Shown: one piece after another, positions 26,612 to 32,298 of the stretch
Layout: the number at the start of each line of letters is the position of its first letter
Position numbering within the stretch: the stretch's first letter is position 1
Origin: Oscillibacter sp.
GTDB lineage: Bacteria; Bacillota; Clostridia; Oscillospirales; Oscillospiraceae
NCBI GenBank assembly: GCA_003539495.1
Contig: DPPB01000014.1
Coordinates: forward strand, 8,667-72,666
Direction of reading: 5' to 3'
Length of the DNA stretch: 64,000 nt
Made by a program: the position numbers and the translations under genes
The notes under the pieces: model-generated
Seen by the model: only the letters and a program-made list of their open reading frames with translations
Told to the model about the DNA's origin: nothing
Database searches by the model: none

Positions 26612-27193
26612 TCAGGCTTCAGGCCAGCCGGCGGCGTCCAGGGCAGAGGCGCCGTTGTGCGCGGTCTGCGTGGCGAAGGCGTTCACCTGCAGAATGGCAC
26701 GGCTCTCCTGGTACATATTGCTCATGGTCTCGGCGAAGTGGACCGCAGTGAACAGCGGCTCCGTGGTCTGGCCCGGCTCCAGGGCGGCGTTATAATAGTA
26801 ATAGCCGTCCTTTTCCGTCCAACTCTCCGTGTTCAGGTCGCAGGTGACCAGAGAAAGGTCCGCCTCCCCCTCCACGCCCCGGGCCAGCTCAATGGCCTTG
26901 TCCAGGGAGACACGCACCCAGGCGGGCTGGCCGCCGGTGTTGGTCACCGTGACGATCTTGGAGACATCGCTGCCGGGCATAACGCCCAGCTGATCCTCAA
27001 AGGGCACGGTCTTTTCACCGTCCGGAGTGAGCATCCGCTCCTCCAGGGCGATTTTCACATCGCCGGTGGTGATGACGTTCCGGGCGGTGCCCTGGGCCGT
27101 GAAATAGGCCAGGGTACCGTAGACCGACAGCGCCGCCAGGATTAGCACCACGGACAGCGCCAGCAGCTTGGTTTTCAGACTTCTTTTCTTCAT
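26612..27193 (-). CDS. SipW-cognate (TasA/camelysin-like) surface protein 4
   Basis: 193 residues from the ATG at 27193, which follows GAGGAG (five codons upstream is an ATG without a site). Signal: KTKLLALSVVLILAALSVYG, then TLAYFTAQGTARNVITTGDV, the SipW-type cleavage region and conserved start. The rest contains VTNTGGQPAWVRVSLDKAIE and DGYYYYNAALEPGQTTEPLF, motifs seen in camelysin-like domains. It is preceded by a large tandem hairpin region and followed 18 bases later by the adhesin gene, so the two probably share a message. Confidence 0.8.
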   Translation of the reverse strand: MKKRSLKTKLLALSVVLILAALSVYGTLAYFTAQGTARNVITTGDVKIALEERMLTPDGEKTVPFEDQLGVMPGSDVSKIVTVTNTGGQPAWVRVSLDKAIELARGVEGEADLSLVTCDLNTESWTEKDGYYYYNAALEPGQTTEPLFTAVHFAETMSNMYQESRAILQVNAFATQTAHNGASALDAAGWPEA

Positions 27194-27220
27194 AATTACA
27201 CTCCTCATTCTCCAGTATTG

Positions 27221-27292
27221 AGGTCATAGGAGAATATCCGGCGCACTGTGCCGGGTACTCTCCTATGACCTGCGCCCCCGAAGGGGTGCAGG
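27221..27292 (-). promoter_or_regulatory. Tandem intercistronic hairpins between SipW-cognate genes 3 and 4
   Basis: First hairpin: 22-bp arms (27221-27242 and 27250-27271) with only two non-Watson-Crick positions and a 7-base loop. Second: 10-bp arms (27269-27278 and 27283-27292) with one mismatch; it shares three bases with the first. No T-tract follows, so they look like mRNA-stability or partial-termination elements that could set a high ratio of upstream to downstream subunits. Confidence 0.65.
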
Positions 27293-27308
27293 TCCGGGAA
27301 AATAGCAA

Positions 27309-28136
27309 TTACTTAGCGTCAAAAGCGGTGAAAGCAGCGGCAGCGTCTGCGAAGCCCTCGGCCTGGATGGCGTCAGCCTCGAAGATAACGTCGAAGGATT
27401 CAACATTTGCCAGATCCTCAGCCGTTGCATCCTTATTGATAGCAATGTTGCCCCAGACGTTCCAGAAGGTCAACTCGCCGGCCTTTACAGGCTTTACAAA
27501 GGTAAAGTCATACTCATAGTACATAATGCCATCGCGCTCAACTTGCTTAACATCTGTTGCACCAGCGGTATTATAAGCGGTGACAGCCTTTGAGGTGACC
27601 TGACCCTCGTTCATAGCGGTAGTTGTCCAATAGGAAGGGCCCTTGTCGATGACATTAAACAGGGATACGGGAATCAGCGTGCGGATGCGGATATACGCAT
27701 CGTTGGCACCGATGTTCTTCACATAGGGGTTCTTGCGAACGTTAGCACCGGGAACCATGTTCTGGCTGTGCTCCTGGAAGTAGCCTTCCTTGTAGGCTGC
27801 GGCATCGGCTTCAATCTGCGCATCGGAGAAGTACTGGCCATCCCAAACCTCGCCGGAGGTAACGTAGTTGGGGGTGTTATCGGGAGTGCCCTGCATATCC
27901 ACGTCAGCTGCCCACAGATAGCCGCCCATTAAAGGTTCCGTTTGACCAACGGCATTGCCCTTACCAGCATTGACGCGGTGGTACTGGGACTCCAGCAGCT
28001 CGATCTTCACATTACCAACGGTGAAGGTATTGGTCTTAGCATCAGTATCCGTGAAATACGCCACGGTGGCGCCGGCGATGGCCATAACCACCAGCACGGC
28101 CGCCAGGCACAGGGATACGATTTTCTTCTTAGTCAT
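27309..28136 (-). CDS. SipW-cognate (TasA/camelysin-like) surface protein 3
   Basis: 275 residues, with signal KKKIVSLCLAAVLVVMAIAG, cleavage region ATVAYFTDTDAKTNTFTVG and mature start VKIELLESQ, a very close match to the TasA/CalY signal class. Larger than its paralogues, with a central insert (GGYLWAADVDMQGTPDN; MVPGANVRKNPYVKNIGAND) and the family ending DVIFEADAIQAEGFADAAAA, which also ends protein 1. The shared C-terminal AIQAEGF motif suggests proteins 1 and 3 arose by duplication. Confidence 0.82.
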   Translation of the reverse strand: MTKKKIVSLCLAAVLVVMAIAGATVAYFTDTDAKTNTFTVGNVKIELLESQYHRVNAGKGNAVGQTEPLMGGYLWAADVDMQGTPDNTPNYVTSGEVWDGQYFSDAQIEADAAAYKEGYFQEHSQNMVPGANVRKNPYVKNIGANDAYIRIRTLIPVSLFNVIDKGPSYWTTTAMNEGQVTSKAVTAYNTAGATDVKQVERDGIMYYEYDFTFVKPVKAGELTFWNVWGNIAINKDATAEDLANVESFDVIFEADAIQAEGFADAAAAFTAFDAK

Positions 28137-28193
28137 GACTCTTTTTTCCTTTCATTTATGTATTTAAATAAATTTGGGGAAACAAAGGGGAGA

Positions 28194-28745
28194 TTAGCCC
28201 TTGGGAGCGTTGTCCCAAGCCTGCTTAGCAGTAAAGTCCGTATTGTTGGAGCTGTGCAGCTGAGAAGCATAAGCGGTGATGGTCAGAGTGGGATAATTCG
28301 CAGTGGTCAGGCCTTCCATCATCGCCTCAGTAACAGTACCCTTAACGGTTACCTGGTCATTCAGCAGGACACTGTAAGCAGTACCGATTTCAGCAGTAGT
28401 AACCCTGCGTGCATAGACGTTGGTCTCTTCGGCAACAGGCTCCCAACCATTGGCCATTTCATAGGTCATGAATGTGTCAAAGTTTGCAGACTTCTCCAGC
28501 TTCACGAACAGCCAGCACTCCTCGCTGCCAGCGAGAACCTTAGCCGCAGGATCTTTGGCGATAGTCTGACCGGGAACCATCTTATACTGGGTACCAGTGT
28601 TTTCCTTCAGTTCGATCTTAATGTTGCTGGGAGCGAAGGTGTTTGTCACCACTTCAGACTTAGCAGTCAGCCAGGCCAGGGTCCCTCCGATGGCGCAGCA
28701 AAGCACCAGAACCACTGCCACGATTGAAAGAACTTTCTTCTTCAT
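28194..28745 (-). CDS. SipW-cognate (TasA/camelysin-like) surface protein 2
   Basis: 183 residues. Signal KKVLSIVAVVLVLCCAIGG, then TLAWLTAKSEVVTNTFAPSN, the SipW-type region with Trp in place of Tyr. The body includes MVPGQTIAKDPAAKVLAGS, the motif that also appears in proteins 1 and 3 as LLPGHTYTKDPT and MVPGANVRKNP, and ends ITAYASQLHSSNNT. Preceded by AAAGGAAAG. Likely one of several fibre subunits exported by the nearby SipW. Confidence 0.82.
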   Translation of the reverse strand: MKKKVLSIVAVVLVLCCAIGGTLAWLTAKSEVVTNTFAPSNIKIELKENTGTQYKMVPGQTIAKDPAAKVLAGSEECWLFVKLEKSANFDTFMTYEMANGWEPVAEETNVYARRVTTAEIGTAYSVLLNDQVTVKGTVTEAMMEGLTTANYPTLTITAYASQLHSSNNTDFTAKQAWDNAPKG

Positions 28746-28790
28746 GTTTTTTCTTTCCTTTCCTTATATTTGGTTTTGATTTTTATTTCA

Positions 28791-28824
28791 ACAGGCGCCG
28801 GGGCCCCTCGTCCCCTTTGCCTGT
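28791..28824 (-). promoter_or_regulatory. Small intercistronic hairpin between SipW-cognate genes 1 and 2
   Basis: ACAGGC/GCCTGT ends enclose a CGGGGCCCC...GTCCCC-type inner stem; no T-tract. Possibly an mRNA processing or stability element. Confidence 0.35.
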
Positions 28825-28840
28825 CGGAACCAAAGAGAAA

Positions 28841-29584
28841 TTACTCGAACTTAGCCCAAGCAGCGTCGGCGCTTTCAAAGCCGTCCGCCTGGATGGCCTC
28901 GGCCACCACGTTGATCTCAAAGCCCTCCAGAGCCTTCAGCTGATCGTTGGTAGCCCACTCAGGCACCTTGATGCTGTCAAACAGAACGGGCAGCACTACA
29001 TTCCCATCGGGAGCAGCAACGGTCTCATTGTAATAGAAGTAGTAGGTCAGGGTGTCATTCTTAGCATTAAAGTACTTGGCATCGGCCAGCATTTCTTCCG
29101 TGTCGACCATATTGTCGGGAATGATGCCGTCCCACTTGGCAGCATTGGCCTCCACAAAGTTGACCATGCGCATCAGGGGGAATGCATTCTCGACACCGGT
29201 CACTTCATCAGCAAACTCGGGATCCGTGCACATAGCAATGATCTGAGAAGCCTTGTTGAAGGTGACCTTCATGCGGACATAGGACGCCACACTGGGCTTC
29301 AGCACCGTGACAGTAGGATCCTTGGTGTAGGTGTGGCCGGGGAGCAGCTTGTACTCGTTCTCGGTAACACGGGCAACCGGGTTGCCATCCTTATCCACCA
29401 CCTGAGTGCCATTCTCGTCCACCTTGGCCTCGTCCAGCTTGATGGCAACATTACCGACAGTAAAGGTGTTCTTGACATCCTTGCTGTCCGTCAAATACGC
29501 CATGGTGCCCAGCACGGAAGCGGCCACGAGCAACACCGCGCACAGAGACATCAGCAGTGCCTTTGTCTTTGTTTTTGCTTTCAT
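28841..29584 (-). CDS. SipW-cognate (TasA/camelysin-like) surface protein 1
   Basis: 247 residues from the ATG at 29584 (GGAGG eight bases upstream; a GTG one codon earlier is possible). Signal ALLMSLCAVLLVAASVLG, cleavage region TMAYLTDSKDVKNTFTVGN, mature start VAIKLDEAKVDENG. Contains LLPGHTYTKDPTVTVL and ends with NVVAEAIQADGFESADAAW. It is the first substrate gene after sipW, the usual order in sipW-tasA operons, so it is the best candidate for the major fibre subunit. Confidence 0.85.
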   Translation of the reverse strand: MKAKTKTKALLMSLCAVLLVAASVLGTMAYLTDSKDVKNTFTVGNVAIKLDEAKVDENGTQVVDKDGNPVARVTENEYKLLPGHTYTKDPTVTVLKPSVASYVRMKVTFNKASQIIAMCTDPEFADEVTGVENAFPLMRMVNFVEANAAKWDGIIPDNMVDTEEMLADAKYFNAKNDTLTYYFYYNETVAAPDGNVVLPVLFDSIKVPEWATNDQLKALEGFEINVVAEAIQADGFESADAAWAKFE

Positions 29585-29639
29585 CACAAAAACCTCCTGA
29601 TAAAGAATAATATATATGGGAGCCTTGCGGCGTTACCCC

Positions 29640-30194
29640 TTAGTTATGGGCCGTGGGATCCTCCCCGGCGCCCTGGCCCTTTCCCCTTTTGCCGCTGTCA
29701 TCCAGCAGGTCGGGCAAAAACACCAGCAGCACCAGCACCACGGCAAAGCCGATGGCAAAATACAGCCCCGGCGGGTTCTGCACGAAGTTGGCGAAATACC
29801 CCAGATAGGGAACGGAAAACACAGGCTTGCCAATGACGTTTTTATAATGCACGGGCGTACCGTCCGGGGCGTCGTTGGCATCCCCCTGGGTGCGGAAGCG
29901 GAGGACGGAGCTGTCCTCCTCGTCGGGCAGGATCTCAATGATCCGGTGGGTGGCCACGGTATCCTCATTGAGCATGAAGGTGATGGGATCTCCCACCCGG
30001 AGGTCCTGCGGGTCCACGCTCTTGACATAGAGCAGGGAGCCGGTGTGATAAGTAGGCTCCATAGAGCCGGAAAGAACAACATATGTATTCAGCCCCACCA
30101 GCCGGACGCCCACCAGGGCCACAGCCAGCAGCACCACCAGCACCACCAGCACCGTGCTGACTGCATTCCAAATTTTTTTAAACGAATGACTCAT
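29640..30194 (-). CDS. sipW: SipW-type signal peptidase I
   Basis: 184 residues, archaeal/ER-type signal peptidase. An N-terminal membrane helix (about residues 12-35) is followed by the catalytic serine in VLSGSMEPTYHTGS (Ser44) and the box GDPITFMLNEDTVATHRIIE, where His83 replaces the Lys of normal bacterial enzymes, as in SipW. A second helix near the C-terminus (YFAIGFAVVLVLLVFLPDLL) also fits SipW. It is the first gene of the surface operon and should process the five cognate proteins downstream. Confidence 0.92.
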   Translation of the reverse strand: MSHSFKKIWNAVSTVLVVLVVLLAVALVGVRLVGLNTYVVLSGSMEPTYHTGSLLYVKSVDPQDLRVGDPITFMLNEDTVATHRIIEILPDEEDSSVLRFRTQGDANDAPDGTPVHYKNVIGKPVFSVPYLGYFANFVQNPPGLYFAIGFAVVLVLLVFLPDLLDDSGKRGKGQGAGEDPTAHN

Positions 30195-30246
30195 TATAAT
30201 ATGTACTCCCGGGGATTATTCTGCGTTGGCCGGACGGAGCAGCCGT

Positions 30247-30282
30247 AAAAACCGCAAAAAGCTTATCTCCTGTGTGATAAGC
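30247..30282 (-). promoter_or_regulatory. Attenuator-like hairpin in the sipW leader
   Basis: GCTTATC/GATAAGC stem with an 8-base loop (30261-30282) followed on the minus strand by TTTTTGCGGTTTTT. It lies between the promoter and the sipW start, where a small terminator-like hairpin could reduce operon expression. Confidence 0.4.
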
Positions 30283-30309
30283 CCAATGCGCAATTCAATG
30301 TCAAGACAA

Positions 30310-30338
30310 AATATAGCACAATGCACATCAAAATGCAA
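30310..30338 (-). promoter_or_regulatory. Promoter of the sipW surface operon
   Basis: Minus strand TTGCAT and TATATT with a 17-base spacer, about 115 bases upstream of sipW in an AT-rich leader. A TTGACA just downstream (30299-30304) has only a poor -10 partner. Confidence 0.5.
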
Positions 30339-30409
30339 TAGCTAAAAACGAAATTTTGAATAAAAATTTGAAAGAATTTTCTCTTGCAGCAAAAAAGAGT
30401 AATATTTTT

Positions 30410-31186
30410 TTAAATAATTATAAGATACTGGAATTTTTTGTAGTCAAAATAAGGGCAGGTAGAATTTATTATCGGTCGATCGTTTTTTGCAGCAGAAACG
30501 ATTTTCAGCATCAAACCGAGTCTCTCCGGGCGCTTACAGTAAGCGCGGCGGGATACATAGCTGCGGCTGATGCCGAAGGCCGCGGCCACCTGGCGCTGGG
30601 TTTGGGGCAGGCGGCCGGATAGTCCATACCGGCGGCGGATCACCTCTGCCTCCCGGTCCGTAAGGCAGCGGCCCACCAGCTCCCGGATGCGCAGGCGCTC
30701 CTCCCGGTCGGCCATATCCGAGAGCATGGTGTCGTCGCAGCCCACCACGTCCATGAGGCTGAGGGCGCCCCCGGCGGCGTCGGGCTCGATGGTATCGGAC
30801 AGGGACACCTCCCCCTGCAGCTTTTTGCGGCTGCGGAAGTACATGAGCACCTCATTCTCCACACAGCGGGAGGCGTAGGTGGCCAGGCGGATCTTCCGCT
30901 CCGGGCGGAAGGTATCCACGGCCTTGATAAGCCCGATGGTGCCGATGGAAATCAGATCCTCCTGCTCCGCCGCCTGGGTGTAGTATTTTTTGATAATGTG
31001 CGCCACCAGGCGCAGATTATGCTCCACCAGGATGTTCCGGGCCTCCAGATCCCCGGCCAGGCTGCGCTCTAAGTACATTCGCTCCTCTCCGGCGCTCAGC
31101 GGCTTGGGAAAGGACCCGGTATCCCCCGTAAGGCGCAGAGTCAGGAACAGGCTGTTAGCCAGCAGAAACAGCGCTGCAGACAGCAT
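30410..31186 (-). CDS. sigK: Sporulation sigma factor SigK, 5' part, interrupted at the recognition helix
   Basis: From the ATG at 31186 (GGGGAG six bases upstream). A hydrophobic N-terminus, MLSAALFLLANSLFLTLRL, resembles the SigK pro-sequence cleaved by SpoIVFB, and FPKPLSAGEERMYLE is the usual start of mature SigK. Then ARNILVEHNLRLVAHIIKKY, LISIGTIGLIKAV and TLATYASRC-like motifs (region 2) and TQRQVAAAFGISRSYVSR (region 4.2). After codon 213, at the 14-bp repeat, the frame reads 45 unrelated residues (RAYCKRPERLG...) to a stop at 30410. The truncated product lacks half of the -35 recognition helix and should be inactive. The proper end lies at 19339-19424. Identity as SigK rather than SigE rests on LVAHIIKK and SYVSRIEKRAL. 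Confidence 0.93.
   Translation of the reverse strand: MLSAALFLLANSLFLTLRLTGDTGSFPKPLSAGEERMYLERSLAGDLEARNILVEHNLRLVAHIIKKYYTQAAEQEDLISIGTIGLIKAVDTFRPERKIRLATYASRCVENEVLMYFRSRKKLQGEVSLSDTIEPDAAGGALSLMDVVGCDDTMLSDMADREERLRIRELVGRCLTDREAEVIRRRYGLSGRLPQTQRQVAAAFGISRSYVSRRAYCKRPERLGLMLKIVSAAKNDRPIINSTCPYFDYKKFQYLIII
30548..30561 (-). other. Element attachment repeat inside the sigK 5' part
   Basis: Second copy of GCTATGTATCCCGC, in the same orientation and reading phase as 19411-19424. Just inside the element is a 17-base palindrome (GCGCTTAC-T-GTAAGCGC). Confidence 0.88.
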
Positions 31187-31208
31187 ATGCATCTCCCCTT
31201 TCCCTGCC

Positions 31209-31236
31209 ATCCTATGCCCCCATGGGCAGTCCCTAT
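31209..31236 (-). promoter_or_regulatory. Sigma-E-like promoter of sigK
   Basis: Minus strand ATA, 17 bases, then CATAGGAT, matching the sigma-E pattern ATA-N16-18-CATANNNT. The -10 box ends 22 bases before the sigK ATG. Sigma-E control of sigK is the known arrangement in spore formers. Confidence 0.6.
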
Positions 31237-31438
31237 ACAGATAAAAAAGTACGCCCGGCGGCCCGGGCAAAAACCGCCTTTTGCCGCGGCGTCCGGGTCC
31301 GTGGTAGATATTTTATCCGCCAGGCCCATTTAAGCGCTAAATTTTTTGCCTTTTCTGTTGACATTTCTCTCTTATGCTGATAAAATATTTTTGCAAAAAA
31401 CGGCAAATAAATAGATTTTTCAGTAAGCAGGTGATCGT

Positions 31439-32050
31439 ATGCTGCACAAGGAATCCAAATCGGATAGAAACAAGCGCTTCGCGCGGATCTGGAGCCTGTC
31501 CCGCTCTGACGCGGGCAAAACCCAGGAGTTCATGGCCAACGGCCTGGGCGTCAGCAAAAAAACCATTCAAAACTGGGAAAAGGGCGCCAGCGCCCCGGAT
31601 CTGTACGAGGGGTCGGAGTGGTTTCGCGTGTTGGGCACCAATCCCATGCCCTACTACCTGGCGTTTTTGTACCCCTGGCTGTTCGACGGCATCAAGCCCG
31701 AGGACGATGACCAGGAGATCGAGCAGGCCCTGCTGTTTTTGGTGAAGAACATGACCTCAGTAGAAAAGCGGGAAATGCTGTATCTCATGGCTGGCCGCCA
31801 CGGCAGCCCCTGGTACTCCCTGCTGCAGATGTTCACCGCCCACTGCCACTGCTCCCTGCGCTCCCGGGTCACCGCCGCCCGTACTATTTTGGAGAATTAC
31901 GAGATGGACATGGCCTGCGGCTCCCTGGTGTGCCAGGATAACGTGCAGCCGGATATGAAGATGCTGCACCACGCCGTGGAGGAGGGCAAGCTGTCCGTTT
32001 TCAACCAGCTCTCCGGCTATACCAACGTGGACTTTCCCGCAGAGGATTGA
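31439..32050 (+). CDS. XRE-family helix-turn-helix regulator with C-terminal ligand-like domain
   Basis: 203 residues. The N-terminal ~60 residues form a Cro/CI-type HTH (WSLSRSDAGKTQEFMANGL, GVSKKTIQNWEKGASAPD). The remaining ~140 residues are helical with Cys/His-rich patches (FTAHCHCSLRSR; CGSLVCQDNVQPDM) and have no domain I recognise. Divergent from sigK across a 250-base gap, so it might affect sigK transcription, but no operator is obvious. The ATG has AGGTG seven bases upstream. Confidence 0.75.
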   Translation: MLHKESKSDRNKRFARIWSLSRSDAGKTQEFMANGLGVSKKTIQNWEKGASAPDLYEGSEWFRVLGTNPMPYYLAFLYPWLFDGIKPEDDDQEIEQALLFLVKNMTSVEKREMLYLMAGRHGSPWYSLLQMFTAHCHCSLRSRVTAARTILENYEMDMACGSLVCQDNVQPDMKMLHHAVEEGKLSVFNQLSGYTNVDFPAED

Positions 32051-32182
32051 TCCATCCTTCCCCGTCCCTCTCCGCTCCGGCGGAGGGGGACGTTCTACTG
32101 TCGAAAATTCCTTTGGGTTTTTCCGACAAAAGCCCCATAATCTGCTGCGGGCGGCAAACTCCACGAGACTTTTTTCATGCAT

Positions 32183-32222
32183 TAACTCCTCCTTCTGCCA
32201 AAGCGGAGGGAGCAGTTTTTTT
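32183..32222 (+). terminator. Probable terminator after the XRE gene
   Basis: An imperfect CTCC...GGAGGGAG hairpin followed by seven T. The surrounding 250 bases between the XRE gene and comEC contain no other gene. Confidence 0.45.
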
Positions 32223-32242
32223 ACCGCCATCGAGCACGGCTC

Positions 32243-32271
32243 TTGTTATCAGCGGCCGGCTTTGGTATAAT
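32243..32271 (+). promoter_or_regulatory. Promoter of comEC-holA block
   Basis: TTGTTA and TATAAT with a 17-base spacer, 27 bases before the comEC start. A longer comEC reading frame upstream would run through this promoter and the terminator, so the start at 32299 is preferred. Confidence 0.7.
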
Positions 32272-32298
32272 GGAAGCAGATTGAAAGGGGGCAGGGCC

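Larger units (their letters stand above)
19411..30561. mobile_element. Skin-like sigK-intervening element (11.1 kb)
   Basis: The unit between the two 14-bp direct repeats is 11,137 bp (one repeat included). It carries, from right to left, an AT-rich leader with promoter, sipW, four SipW-cognate genes, a giant adhesin, a fifth SipW-cognate gene, a sorting-motif protein, a terminator, a candidate directionality factor and a large serine recombinase. All genes point the same way as sigK. No relaxase, type IV secretion, phage structural or replication gene is visible, so it is not an evident conjugative element or intact prophage. The architecture (serine recombinase at one edge of an interrupted sigK) matches the skin elements of Bacillus subtilis and Clostridioides difficile, but the insertion point is near the 3' end and the cargo is different. 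Confidence 0.9.

Noticed and set aside
25799..27145. 448-residue plus-strand reading frame opposite the adhesin
   Set aside because: It is antisense to well-supported genes with signal peptides and ribosome sites, has low-complexity composition, and matches no family I recognise.
30200..30330. c-di-GMP or other riboswitch before sipW
   Set aside because: I compared the leader with the GEMM-I core layout; the conserved GACGCAAAGCC-like and tetraloop parts are missing. Only a simple hairpin is supported.
30410..30560. sigK C-terminus as a sequencing frameshift
   Set aside because: None of the three frames after SYVSR encodes the missing helix locally, while the exact missing end occurs 11 kb away behind an identical 14-bp repeat. 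That needs a DNA insertion, not an indel.
19411..30561. Integrative conjugative element or prophage
   Set aside because: No relaxase, coupling protein, secretion, capsid, terminase or replication gene is visible. All reading space is taken by surface genes, the recombinase and one small gene.
32047..32298. N-terminal extension of ComEC
   Set aside because: The extra 84 residues run through a terminator and promoter, and the start at 32299 has a strong ribosome site followed by the expected hydrophobic N-terminus.
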